From Lachnoclostridium sp. An181 (GTDB lineage: Bacteria; Bacillota; Clostridia; Lachnospirales; Lachnospiraceae): DNA of 64,000 nucleotides. Positions 1 to 7,439 of this stretch are shown here, piece after piece. The notes below the pieces were generated by a model. That model saw only the letters and a program-made list of their open reading frames with translations. It searched no databases and was not told the origin of the DNA. Position numbers and translations under genes: made by a program. Each line of letters starts with the position of its first letter. Within the stretch, counting starts at the first letter, position 1. The DNA lies in NCBI RefSeq assembly GCF_002160325.1, contig NZ_NFKJ01000014.1, positions 24,321-88,320 on the forward strand, written 5' to 3'.

Positions 1-793
1 TTACAATAACTGCAATTCCGTCAAGAGCGATCACTGTCGGTGTAAGTCCTGCCTTGGTCTCGCTGTCTTTGAGCTCACGGGATGCCATACCGATATCCGC
101 AATTCCGTCTTTTACTGCTGTCATACCTGTAGTGGAATCGTTTGTCTGGAGTTCAATGTTGACATTTGGGTTCTTTGCCACATATGCCTCTTTTAATTTT
201 TCCATCAAAGGTGAGATGGAAGATGATCCTGCGATTGCTACTTTTCCAGACGGATTTGTGGAAGAATACTCTTTTGCGCCGTCCATTGGAATATATCCGT
301 TCTCTTCCACGATTGCCTGTCCCTCTGTACTCATGATAAAGTTAATAAAGTCCTGTGCCTGTGCACTTACTGTTCCTTTTGTAGCAATGTTGAATGGTCT
401 TGAAACTTTATAGGAACCGTCTTTGATATTCTCAGCTGTTGCTTCAGTCCCGTCAATCTTCAGTGCTTTTACACTGTCATCCAAAGATCCAAGTGATATG
501 TATCCGATCGCATATTCATTTCCTGCAACTGTTGTCATCATGACAGATGTGCTGCTTGTTGTATTTGCCTCTGTTGTAGTCATGTCAACTTTTTCACCGT
601 CAACCTCTTCTTCCACTCCAAACAGTTCCACAAAGGCTCCTCTTGTACCTGAACCTTCTTCTCTGGAAACTACCGTGATGTCATTGGAAGAATCCCAGCC
701 AGCCTCTTTATCATCTCCATTTCCACATCCTGTCACGACAGATCCTACCATCAATGCCGCTGTCAATAATGCTGCAAATCTTTTCATTTTCAT
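1..793 (-). CDS. pstS: Phosphate ABC transporter substrate-binding lipoprotein PstS (3' end outside window)
   Basis: Captures inorganic phosphate outside the membrane and delivers it to the PstCAB importer. The start ATG at 793 has an AAGGAG ribosome site 8 bases upstream. The product begins with a lipoprotein signal peptide ending in the lipobox VVTGC, so it should be lipid-anchored. The body has PBP-like family features: TVVSREEGSGTRGAF (phosphate-contacting Ser/Arg/Thr segment), a YISLGSL stretch and IAGSSSISPLMEKLK. About 264 codons are present and the reading frame runs off the left edge, so the C-terminus and any pstCAB-phoU genes lie beyond it. PHO-box-like repeats upstream fit control by phosphate starvation. 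Confidence 0.93.
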   Translation of the reverse strand, partial: MKMKRFAALLTAALMVGSVVTGCGNGDDKEAGWDSSNDITVVSREEGSGTRGAFVELFGVEEEVDGEKVDMTTTEANTTSSTSVMMTTVAGNEYAIGYISLGSLDDSVKALKIDGTEATAENIKDGSYKVSRPFNIATKGTVSAQAQDFINFIMSTEGQAIVEENGYIPMDGAKEYSSTNPSGKVAIAGSSSISPLMEKLKEAYVAKNPNVNIELQTNDSTTGMTAVKDGIADIGMASRELKDSETKAGLTPTVIALDGIAVIV

Positions 794-852
794 AATTTTT
801 GTCTCCTTATTTTATTATTGTTATTATTTATTCTTTTCATCCTTACAGCCGC

Positions 853-908
853 TATTTTATATAGCCAATGTAAAATCCAAAATCTTCTGTTTGTTAAACC
901 TTTGTAAA
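853..908 (-). promoter_or_regulatory. pstS promoter with PHO-box-like direct repeats
   Basis: Read on the minus strand, TTTACA (903-908) and TTAACA (892-897) are separated by 5 bases, the 11-bp period of PhoP-binding repeats in Firmicutes. A third TTTACA (869-874) sits one extra base off two periods. A TATAAAAT -10-like box follows at about 853-861, so the repeats cover the -35 region as in PhoP-activated promoters. A second pair, TTTACG-N5-TTTACC, lies further upstream at 972-988. PhoP control is inferred from the motif only. Confidence 0.6.
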
Positions 909-1056
909 ATCCTTTCTTTTTCTTTCTGGCTTTTACCTTAGCACTCCCTCATTAACTCTGTATCAAGACCGGGTAAAATCTCCGTAAAACAAATATAGAA
1001 ATCCTCTGGATTATCCACGTAAACGGCATACATGTACATCATCCAGAGGATTTCCA

Positions 1057-1413
1057 TCAATTTTTCATTTTCGGCTCAAACACAAACGATGCCAGATATC
1101 CAAAGATGAGTGCTGCAGAGATTCCTATCGCGCTGGCTTTGAAACCTCCGCTGAAAATCCCAAGAAATCCCTCCTTGTCCACTGCCTCTTTGACTCCGGT
1201 CCACAAAAGGTGCCCGAATCCAATGAGCGGAACACTTGCACCAGAGCCGGCAAAATCCACAAGTGGTTTGTAAAGATGCAGGAAACTTAACACCGCCCCC
1301 GAACACACAAGCAGTACCATCACTCTCCCCGGCATCAGTTTTGTTCTGTCCAGGAGAATCTGCACAAGCGCGCAGATTAGCCCCCCGATTAAAAAAGCTT
1401 TGATATAATCCAT
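1057..1413 (-). CDS. spoVAE: Stage V sporulation protein AE
   Basis: Small integral membrane protein (118 aa) of the SpoVA complex, which moves dipicolinic acid with Ca2+ into the forespore and releases it at germination. The sequence is mostly hydrophobic, with about three to four membrane segments, and has the family segment GSGASVPLIGFGHLLWTGV. This segment is paralogous to GGAGTLVPITGFANSVAAP in SpoVAC upstream. It lies 9 bases after spoVAD and is the last gene of the spoVA block. No other SpoVA gene follows before pstS. Confidence 0.93.
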   Translation of the reverse strand: MDYIKAFLIGGLICALVQILLDRTKLMPGRVMVLLVCSGAVLSFLHLYKPLVDFAGSGASVPLIGFGHLLWTGVKEAVDKEGFLGIFSGGFKASAIGISAALIFGYLASFVFEPKMKN

Positions 1414-1422
1414 GTTTCCTCC

Positions 1423-2436
1423 TTAACAATGCTCCAGAACGATTGCATGCGCAATACCAGGCACACTGTTTCCTTCATTGTAACTGACTGTTGACATGAG
1501 AGCCCCTGTCGGCACAAACAATACCTTCTTCCATTCCCCACTTTCCAGTTTCGGTAAAATGTAGGCAGCCAATGTGATTGCTGCACACCCGCATCCGCTT
1601 CCTCCGGCATGCGTGTCCTGGCTGTCCTGATCAAATATCAATTTTCCACAATCTGCATGGTTCGGCCTGATATTGAACCCTTTCTTTCTCATCAGATCGA
1701 AGAGGATTGTCTGTCCTACATATCCAAGGTCCCCGGTAATGATCCTGTCGTATTCCTCCGGCTCCCTTCCGAAATCCTTCAGGTTCGTGACAATGGTATC
1801 GCAAGCTGCAGGCGCCATACATGCACCCATGTTCTGGGAATCCTTAAGTCCAAAATCCACAATCTTTCCGATCGTCACCCCGGAAATCCTCACATGGCTT
1901 TTCTTTCTGCCCACCACAAAAGCTCCGCTTCCCGTCACTGTCCAACTGGCAGAAAGCGGCCTTTGACTTGCATATCCAAGGGGAAAACGGAACTCTTTTT
2001 CTGCGCTTCCAAAATGGCTGGACGTGACTGCCAAAATCATATCCCCATATCCTGCAGCCACACACATGGCGCTAAGCGCCAGCGCTTCCCCGGACGTGGA
2101 ACAGGCTCCAAAAAGCCCGAACATCGGAATCTGCATCTTTTCTACGCCCATGGATGTGGCCACACCCTGCCTTAAGAGGTCGCCTCCGAACAGGTAGCGA
2201 ACATCCTTTGGCGTCACATCCGCATTCTCCATTGCATGCCTGCAGGCCATTCTCTGCATACTGCTCTCGGCCTGTTCCCATGTTTTCTCTCCGAACATAT
2301 TTGTATCGTCAACATAGTCAAATTTTTTGCCGAGAGGACCTTCACTTTCTTTTTTCCCTGCCACAGCCCCATGTCCGATCACATAAGGAGATTCCGCGAA
2401 CATAAGACTTTGACTGCCCTTTGTCATCGTCATCAT
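1423..2436 (-). CDS. spoVAD: Stage V sporulation protein AD
   Basis: Soluble thiolase-fold SpoVA subunit (337 aa) that in Bacillus binds dipicolinic acid on the inner forespore membrane. Characteristic segments are SLMFAESPYVIGHGAVAGKKE at the N-terminus, FGLFGACSTSGEALALSA (thiolase-like nucleophile region) and HAGGSGCGCAA near the C-terminus. I place the start at the ATG whose ATGA overlaps the spoVAC stop codon (2433-2436), with a GGGGA-type site upstream. An upstream in-frame extension is open but lies inside spoVAC. The length matches the family norm of about 338. Confidence 0.94.
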   Translation of the reverse strand: MMTMTKGSQSLMFAESPYVIGHGAVAGKKESEGPLGKKFDYVDDTNMFGEKTWEQAESSMQRMACRHAMENADVTPKDVRYLFGGDLLRQGVATSMGVEKMQIPMFGLFGACSTSGEALALSAMCVAAGYGDMILAVTSSHFGSAEKEFRFPLGYASQRPLSASWTVTGSGAFVVGRKKSHVRISGVTIGKIVDFGLKDSQNMGACMAPAACDTIVTNLKDFGREPEEYDRIITGDLGYVGQTILFDLMRKKGFNIRPNHADCGKLIFDQDSQDTHAGGSGCGCAAITLAAYILPKLESGEWKKVLFVPTGALMSTVSYNEGNSVPGIAHAIVLEHC

Positions 2437-2900
2437 AGAACAATCCCCACTTTCGTAAGTAGATAATACACAAGCCCTAAAAGCCAGCTCACAAAGATTC
2501 CATAGAGAATCACAGGCCCTGCAATGGTGAAGATCTTGCAACCGATTCCAAAGACCTGGCCTTCTTTTTTGTACTCAATCGCAGGAGCGGCCACAGAATT
2601 CGCAAATCCGGTGATCGGAACCAGTGTGCCTGCTCCTCCCCATTTGGCCATCTTTGGATAAAGCCCAAATCCGGTCAATATCACACTTGCCAGTACGAGC
2701 AGAAGAGAAGTCCACGATCCGCTCACTTCTTTAGAAAGCCCAAGCTGAATACAGTAATTGTTTATCCACTGCCCGACCACACAGATGGCCCCTCCTGTGA
2801 CAAAGGCTTTCAGCATATTCAGGTATACATTGTGCACCGGCGTTTTCTGTTTTACATAATTTTCATATGCCTCCTGTTTCTTTTTTCTTGTTTCTTCCAT
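2433..2900 (-). CDS. spoVAC: Stage V sporulation protein AC
   Basis: Integral membrane subunit (155 aa) of the SpoVA channel; the Bacillus protein acts as a mechanosensitive channel releasing Ca-DPA. The start at 2900 (MEETRKKKQEAYENYV) has AGAGGTG 8 bases upstream; longer in-frame starts have no comparable site and run into spoVAB. A charged N-terminal tail precedes hydrophobic segments and the family motif GGAGTLVPITGFANSVAAPAIEYKKEG. Its stop overlaps the spoVAD start, suggesting translational coupling. Expected to be transcribed in the forespore from the promoter at 4189-4218. Confidence 0.94.
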   Translation of the reverse strand: MEETRKKKQEAYENYVKQKTPVHNVYLNMLKAFVTGGAICVVGQWINNYCIQLGLSKEVSGSWTSLLLVLASVILTGFGLYPKMAKWGGAGTLVPITGFANSVAAPAIEYKKEGQVFGIGCKIFTIAGPVILYGIFVSWLLGLVYYLLTKVGIVL

Positions 2901-2929
2901 TGTCCTTTCACCTCTTCCATTTTTGACTG

Positions 2930-3340
2930 TCACCATCTTTGCCAAAAGTACAGCAATCCTCCAAGTCCTTTCCCAAGTGCAATCCCAACGATCAAATACG
3001 GGATTGCCTTTAAGATTTTCGCCCTTCTGATAAATATTGGGAAAATATTGAGAATTTCCGCCAACGCCATTGCCCAGCATCCGACAAATATTCCCCCGAA
3101 TATTCCGAATAGGGGGACAAGAAATTCCCCGTAAGGAATACGGATATGGTAAATATACATAAGATTCCCAAGGATTCCTCCAAGCGCTGTGCACTCTTCA
3201 TATAAAAGAATTTTGTCTCCTGTATGAGTCCTGTCCGCAAACTGAGAGATCACGCCAAGGCCGATGATAAAAGAAATCAGTCCTCCTGCAATGACAACGC
3301 CGGAAGAAAACCCGATGATTCCAAGTAATACCTGCGTCAT
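2930..3340 (-). CDS. spoVAB: Stage V sporulation protein AB
   Basis: Polytopic membrane protein (136 aa), nearly all hydrophobic with about four predicted spans. It has the SpoVAB segments GGLISFIIGLGVISQFADRT and YGEFLVPLFGIFGGIFVGC. The start codon overlaps the spoVAA stop (ATGA at 3337-3340), indicating coupled translation. It acts with SpoVAA in the forespore membrane during DPA uptake; its exact role in the complex is not established. Confidence 0.92.
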   Translation of the reverse strand: MTQVLLGIIGFSSGVVIAGGLISFIIGLGVISQFADRTHTGDKILLYEECTALGGILGNLMYIYHIRIPYGEFLVPLFGIFGGIFVGCWAMALAEILNIFPIFIRRAKILKAIPYLIVGIALGKGLGGLLYFWQRW

Positions 3341-4002
3341 TGTTTCCCGCTCCCCTTCTTACGTGGAGACTGCCCCACATCCATCTCCTGTTTTTCTCTG
3401 GCATAGTTTTCTATCAGTGTCTCCTGGATCTCCATCTCATACGTACGCATCTCAACCTCCATCGGCGTTGGATCCACGGAAAATTTCTTCCCGCCAAAAT
3501 GGTTGAAAAAGATAAGGATTCCAGAGATCAACCCGATACAGTACGTAAGCTCCAGAATGGTAAAACCGTTTGAATGCTTACCGGTCAGCAGCTCATAAAT
3601 ATTGGAGAACATATTCGTGATATCCACATCATTGTTGAAGGACATGATGGAAAACGCTGCGCCGATGAAGGTGAGAAGCACGATTCCTGTTGTCTTTGCC
3701 GCATGCATCCATTTGTGATGTTGTTTTGGCTCCTCGTACGTCACGATAAAATCCGGCTCTCCCACGCTTTGAATCTCCACATTCGGTATTTCCCTGTGGA
3801 TGCATTCAATAATCTTTAATATGGAAATCACATAGCGGTGCTGCCCTGTATCCGGGACTTTTAAAATTCTGATCGCTTTCAGCCTTGCGACAATCTGCGG
3901 ATTGGAAGACTCCATAGTCAGAATGTCCCCAAGGGTCACTTCTCTTTTTTGCACTTCCACATTTTTATCCGCTTTGATATACACAGTCTCATTCGATGCC
4001 AT
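3337..4002 (-). CDS. spoVAA: Stage V sporulation protein AA
   Basis: SpoVA membrane subunit (221 aa). The N-terminal half (to about residue 115) is a soluble domain with VTLGDILTMESSNPQIVARLKAI. Two membrane spans follow, around TTGIVLLTFIGAAFSIMSF and LTYCIGLISGILIFFNHFG, then a charged C-terminal tail. Four ATGs cluster at the 5' end; I choose 4002 because AGAGGA then sits about 8 bases away, while the first ATG (4011) abuts it. The start region overlaps the preceding small gene by 14 bases. Confidence 0.92.
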   Translation of the reverse strand: MASNETVYIKADKNVEVQKREVTLGDILTMESSNPQIVARLKAIRILKVPDTGQHRYVISILKIIECIHREIPNVEIQSVGEPDFIVTYEEPKQHHKWMHAAKTTGIVLLTFIGAAFSIMSFNNDVDITNMFSNIYELLTGKHSNGFTILELTYCIGLISGILIFFNHFGGKKFSVDPTPMEVEMRTYEMEIQETLIENYAREKQEMDVGQSPRKKGSGKQ

Positions 4003-4156
4003 GTCCATCATCCTCTATTTCTTTTATGACAAGTGTTCCCCTGTTGTGCTCCTGGGCCTGCTGCCTTTGCTGAGTATAATAGACAAGTCCTGCAACAATG
4101 GCTGCCAGAAGAACTGTTATAACACAGGCTGCAATCTTTTTTCTTGCTTTTTCCAA
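3989..4156 (-). CDS. Small single-pass membrane protein between sigF and spoVAA
   Basis: A 55-residue product when started at TTG 4156, which has AAGGTGG at 6-base spacing; no ATG or GTG gives a comparable site. A basic N-terminus (EKARKK) leads into one hydrophobic helix (IAACVITVLLAAIVAGLVYY) and a polar acidic tail (KEIEDDGHGIE). The gene overlaps spoVAA and follows a sigma-G/F-like promoter, so it should be made in the forespore with SpoVA. I do not recognise a named family. A role in assembling or modulating the SpoVA complex is inference from position only. Confidence 0.65.
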   Translation of the reverse strand: MEKARKKIAACVITVLLAAIVAGLVYYTQQRQQAQEHNRGTLVIKEIEDDGHGIE

Positions 4157-4188
4157 ATCTACCCACCTTCTTTTCTTGGTTTTACACC

Positions 4189-4218
4189 TAGTATGCCGGA
4201 TTTTTTTCAAAATATGCG
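4189..4218 (-). promoter_or_regulatory. Sigma-G/sigma-F type promoter for the spoVA operon
   Basis: On the minus strand CGCATA (4213-4218) is followed after exactly 17 bases by CATACTA (4189-4195). CATACTA is the Bacillus sigma-G consensus -10, and the -35 fits the xGNATA pattern. It lies directly after the sigF stop and 33 bases before the TTG start of the small gene, so spoVA could be switched on by forespore sigma factors independently of spoIIA. Confidence 0.72.
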
Positions 4219-4261
4219 AAAAAATAGGGCTGTCATAAAATCGCGACAACCCATAAATTTT

Positions 4262-4975
4262 TCATATTTTTTCACGTAATTGTTTCAATATCCTCTTTTC
4301 CATTCTGGAAACCTGTACCTGAGAGATTCCAAGTTTTTTTCCAACCTCTGATTGTGTCTCATTCTGAAAATAACGAAGATAGATCAACTGTCTCTCATCT
4401 TTATCCAGGCTCTCCAACAGTTGCTGGAGAAGCATTCGGTTTAAGATGCCTTCCTCTCTTTCTTCCTGTTCTTCCAGCTTGTCCAAAAGCAATATTTCAT
4501 TTCCGTCTTTCTGGTAAATGGTTTTGTGTAAAGACTCCACCTCATTGGATGATTCCATGGCCATCATCAAGTCCTCTTTGTCAATCCCAAGCTGACCTGA
4601 CAATTCTTCGATCGTCGGCTCCCTGTTCCATTTCATCCGGAAACTCTCTTTTGCCTGGTAGGCTTTATAAGAAATCTCTTTCAAGGATCTGCTCACCTTT
4701 ATCATACCGTCATCTCTTAAAAACCTTTTGATCTCCCCGGAAATCATGGGCACTGCATACGTGGAAAACTTGACATCATACTGCAGATCAAACTTGTCGA
4801 TCGCCTTCAAAAGTCCAATGCTGCCAATCTGAAATAAGTCTTCCGCCTCCGCCCCTCTGCCGTAGAATCTTTTGACAATGCACCATACAAGCCCTACGTT
4901 TTCTTCCACCAGCTGTGCCCGCGCTGTTTCATCCCCTTCGTGGCTTCTTTGAATCAGAGCGGCTGTGTGGTCCAT
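4262..4975 (-). CDS. sigF: RNA polymerase sigma-F (forespore-specific)
   Basis: First compartment-specific sigma factor of sporulation (237 aa), active in the forespore and held inactive by SpoIIAB. Region 2 is seen in GRGAEAEDLFQIGSIGLLKAIDKFD and VKFSTYAVPMISGEIKRFLRDDG. Region 3 is around EPTIEELSGQLGI, and the region 4 helix-turn-helix in QSEVGKKLGISQVQVSRMEKRIL. The start overlaps the end of spoIIAB by 22 bases, the usual tight arrangement of the spoIIA operon. Confidence 0.96.
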   Translation of the reverse strand: MDHTAALIQRSHEGDETARAQLVEENVGLVWCIVKRFYGRGAEAEDLFQIGSIGLLKAIDKFDLQYDVKFSTYAVPMISGEIKRFLRDDGMIKVSRSLKEISYKAYQAKESFRMKWNREPTIEELSGQLGIDKEDLMMAMESSNEVESLHKTIYQKDGNEILLLDKLEEQEEREEGILNRMLLQQLLESLDKDERQLIYLRYFQNETQSEVGKKLGISQVQVSRMEKRILKQLREKI

Positions 4976-5409
4976 AGTTCCCTCCCTTTTCCAATTTCCT
5001 TCTTCATTTTTACGGTTGTGCCCTCTCCCACTTTGGATATGACTTCCAGTTCATCCATAAATGCCTCCATAAATGCAAATCCCATACCCGAACGTTCCAG
5101 CTCTGGCTTTGTGGTGAACATGGGCTCCATTGCTTTTTCCACATCCAAAATTCCCTTTCCTTTGTCTTCCACCTCTATCCAGATGCTCTTTCCTTCCAGG
5201 CGGCAGGAAATTTTTATTTTATGTACTTCTTCCTCATATCCATGGATAATGGCATTGGTGACTGCCTCCGAGACAGCAGTTTTTACATCTGACACCTCCT
5301 CCAGTGTCGGATTGAGCTGCGTCATAAAAGAGGACACCGCAACCCTTGCAAAGCCTTCGTTTATCGAACGGCTGTCAAAAATAATCTCCATTTCATTCGT
5401 GTTTTTCAT
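4954..5409 (-). CDS. spoIIAB: Anti-sigma-F factor and SpoIIAA kinase SpoIIAB
   Basis: GHKL-fold serine kinase (151 aa) that binds sigma-F and phosphorylates the anti-anti-sigma factor SpoIIAA. The N box is in KTAVSEAVTNAIIHGYEE and the ATP-lid motifs in VEDKGKGILDVEKAMEPMFT and LERSGMGFAFMEAFMD. The start codon overlaps the spoIIAA stop (5406-5409). Length and gene order match the canonical family. Confidence 0.96.
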   Translation of the reverse strand: MKNTNEMEIIFDSRSINEGFARVAVSSFMTQLNPTLEEVSDVKTAVSEAVTNAIIHGYEEEVHKIKISCRLEGKSIWIEVEDKGKGILDVEKAMEPMFTTKPELERSGMGFAFMEAFMDELEVISKVGEGTTVKMKKEIGKGRELWTTQPL

Positions 5410-5723
5410 CTCACTTCTTCCTCCTCACACACATGAATATATTTCCCTACTCCGGACATCAAAAGCGTCTTCTTTAGTCTCTCGCTTACGTGTACTGCCC
5501 AGATTTCTCCTCCTATAATGCTCAGCAGGCGATATCTGCCCATGATAACTCCTATTCCCGAGCTGTCCATAAAATCTGTGTTTTTAAAATCAAAAATCAT
5601 ATGTTTGATATGCTTTTTCTGAATCAACTTGTCTGCATCCTGTTTGATTTTTTCTGAGCTGTAATGGTCCACCTCTTTTGGCATAAATACAGTCAGACAG
5701 TTCTCCTGAATCTGATACTCCAT
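5406..5723 (-). CDS. spoIIAA: Anti-sigma-F factor antagonist SpoIIAA
   Basis: STAS-domain protein (105 aa). The phosphorylatable serine lies in DFKNTDFMDSSGIGVIMGRYR, the diagnostic anti-anti-sigma motif. In its unphosphorylated form it releases sigma-F from SpoIIAB. AAGGGGG lies just upstream of the ATG. It is the first gene of the operon; I looked for a sigma-H promoter in 5724-5850 and found only weak candidates that I do not call. Confidence 0.95.
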   Translation of the reverse strand: MEYQIQENCLTVFMPKEVDHYSSEKIKQDADKLIQKKHIKHMIFDFKNTDFMDSSGIGVIMGRYRLLSIIGGEIWAVHVSERLKKTLLMSGVGKYIHVCEEEEVR

Positions 5724-5845
5724 TTTGTTTCCCCCTTAAATTTCGGTATATTTTCCCCTCTTTTTAAACACCTTACTGTGGCGTTCATATCCTTCCCGGA
5801 AGGCTTATTTTCATATGGGAATGTCAGCCGGACTTCCCCGTATGA

Positions 5846-5880
5846 AAACAAAAAGAGCTATGATTTCTTTCATAGCTCTT
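5846..5880 (-). terminator. Rho-independent terminator after the TPR gene
   Basis: Read on the minus strand, an 11-bp perfect stem (AAGAGCTATGA with its complement) around a 6-base loop is followed by TTTTTGTTTT. It begins 8 bases after the stop of the TPR gene and separates it from spoIIAA. Confidence 0.88.
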
Positions 5881-5887
5881 GTACTTT

Positions 5888-7288
5888 CTACTGCTGTCCC
5901 TGCGCCTGGTCTTGTGTATTTCCCGCAGTACCGGCATTGTTATTCTGTGTATTTGCATTGAGTTCATCCAGTGCTTCCTGCGCCTCCCTGGCCGCATCTG
6001 TGTCAGGGAACAAGGTGATCACTTTGTTGTAATTTTCAATCGCTTTATCATTTTGTCCGTTTTTCGCATAACACTCTGCCAGAAGATTCAGTGCATCCCC
6101 ATCCAGATATGTCTCCTGCAGAGCAACCACATCCTCAAGTGTGGTGATCGCAGTCTCATAATCTTCCGCATTGTAGGAACGCTTTGCACTTCTGTAATTC
6201 TTCTGAAGAATAGGTTCGACAATGGATACATGAAGCTCATCATACAATTTTTTTGCTTCTTCGCCCAAAACATCTGCATTGACTGCCTTAAGATTCTTGG
6301 CAAGCGTTGTGTTGCCGTATCTTCTTGAGTCATAGTCATCATTTACCTTCAAGAGTGCCTCATAGCTTTCCTTTGTCTTCTCTGCGTCCTGCTGTGCTGC
6401 CTTTGCGGCCTCACTTTCTTTTCTGTACTCCTCCAGTTCCTGCTGCATCGCATTGATCTGAGACTTCTGCGTTGCGATCTTTTCGCTGTATGTCTTGTCC
6501 CTTTGGTTTGCCTTCTCAGCTTTTGACTGATCCACTGCAGGCACGATCAAAAACCAGACAACTGCAGCCCCTACCAAAAGACCGATGAGCATATTCAAAA
6601 CTGCCGAGCCAAGAGTCCTCTCTTTCAGAGAAGTCTTTGCCGGCTGGATGATCGTCTCATTTCCAAGATTATAGCTTATGGCTTCCTGTTTTTCTCTTTC
6701 TTCTTTCATCTTCTCCGCTTTTTTCGCATACATGCGGTTGAGTTCATGCATGTATCGAAGTGTCATCTCATTTGTAGTGTCCAGTTTGTTTGCTCTTTTT
6801 AAAACCTGCCTTGCCTTTGCATACTGTCCTGTGTGCATCAGCAGAAGTCCTAAAAGCTGGTGAGCCTTTAAAAAGGATGGCTGTTCTGCCGTCACCTTTT
6901 TAAGCTGGAGAATCGCCAGATCCTCTCCGCCCTGATCACAGGATACCAAACATTGGTTGTACTTTTTCACAGCCTGATCGACTGCCTCAAGCTCCGATGC
7001 ATTCTCCTGCACTTTTGTGATAAAATACTCGGCAAGATTGTCGTCTGTCTTTAAATTCTTGCTGATGATCCATTCCACAAGCGCCTCCATCACTTCGCCT
7101 CTGCCAAAGTACACAAGACCCAAAAGGTTTCTTGCGTCAATATTGGCGCGGTTGTACTGGAGACTCCTCTTAAGAGCAATCACAGCCCCGGATAAATCTC
7201 TGATATTTGCTTTCTTTAATCCATCATTGTACCAGTAATTTGACTGGTTTCTTAATTTTTTCGTGTAATCCACCCCGGTATCACCCAC
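5888..7288 (-). CDS. Membrane-anchored TPR / coiled-coil protein
   Basis: 466 residues starting at GTG 7288, with AAGGAG 10 bases upstream inside the preceding small gene. The N-terminal half carries tetratricopeptide-like repeats (DLSGAVIALKRSLQYNRANIDARNLLGLVYFGRG; FLKAHQLLGLLLMHTGQYAKARQVLKRANKLD). A single hydrophobic span follows (LNMLIGLLVGAAVVWFLIVP, about 231-251), then a coiled coil rich in K/E/Q/A. Two more TPR-like units (YETAITTLEDVVAL; NDKAIENYNKVITLFPDTDAA) and an Asn/Gln-rich tail end it. The layout suggests an inner-membrane scaffold with repeat domains on both sides. No enzymatic motif is visible; the function is unknown. Confidence 0.75.
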   Translation of the reverse strand: MGDTGVDYTKKLRNQSNYWYNDGLKKANIRDLSGAVIALKRSLQYNRANIDARNLLGLVYFGRGEVMEALVEWIISKNLKTDDNLAEYFITKVQENASELEAVDQAVKKYNQCLVSCDQGGEDLAILQLKKVTAEQPSFLKAHQLLGLLLMHTGQYAKARQVLKRANKLDTTNEMTLRYMHELNRMYAKKAEKMKEEREKQEAISYNLGNETIIQPAKTSLKERTLGSAVLNMLIGLLVGAAVVWFLIVPAVDQSKAEKANQRDKTYSEKIATQKSQINAMQQELEEYRKESEAAKAAQQDAEKTKESYEALLKVNDDYDSRRYGNTTLAKNLKAVNADVLGEEAKKLYDELHVSIVEPILQKNYRSAKRSYNAEDYETAITTLEDVVALQETYLDGDALNLLAECYAKNGQNDKAIENYNKVITLFPDTDAAREAQEALDELNANTQNNNAGTAGNTQDQAQGQQ

Positions 7289-7295
7289 AATCTAT

Positions 7296-7439
7296 CTACT
7301 CCTTTGTCTGCTGTTGCTGCATCATTTCACGCAGAATATCCGTCATGTCCGTAAGGTCTTCCTGATACACTGCGTCCTCAATATCTTCCACTTCCAGACT
7401 TGGCTTAAATTTCTTTAATTCTTCCTCAAAATTCAACAT
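7296..7439 (-). CDS. Small acidic protein encoded between folC and the TPR gene
   Basis: A 47-residue product beginning MLNFEEELKKFKPSLEVEDIE and ending in QQQQTKE. The start ATG at 7439 has a perfect AGGAGGA 8 bases upstream, inside the 3' end of folC, and the reading frame overlaps folC by 14 bases. Its last codons contain the ribosome site of the TPR gene downstream, so the three genes look translationally linked. It is acidic, probably helical and not membrane-bound. I do not recognise a family; the strong ribosome site is the main reason for the call. Confidence 0.68.
   Translation of the reverse strand: MLNFEEELKKFKPSLEVEDIEDAVYQEDLTDMTDILREMMQQQQTKE

Noticed and set aside
1609..2175. 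188-codon plus-strand frame opposite spoVAD
   Set aside because: Lies wholly antisense to a strongly conserved gene, lacks a ribosome site and its product is Cys/His/Pro-rich noise typical of antisense frames.
5724..5845. Possible sigma-H promoter before spoIIAA
   Set aside because: AGGATAT and GGTGTTT candidates lack a GAAT-type -10 at the right distance; too weak to annotate.
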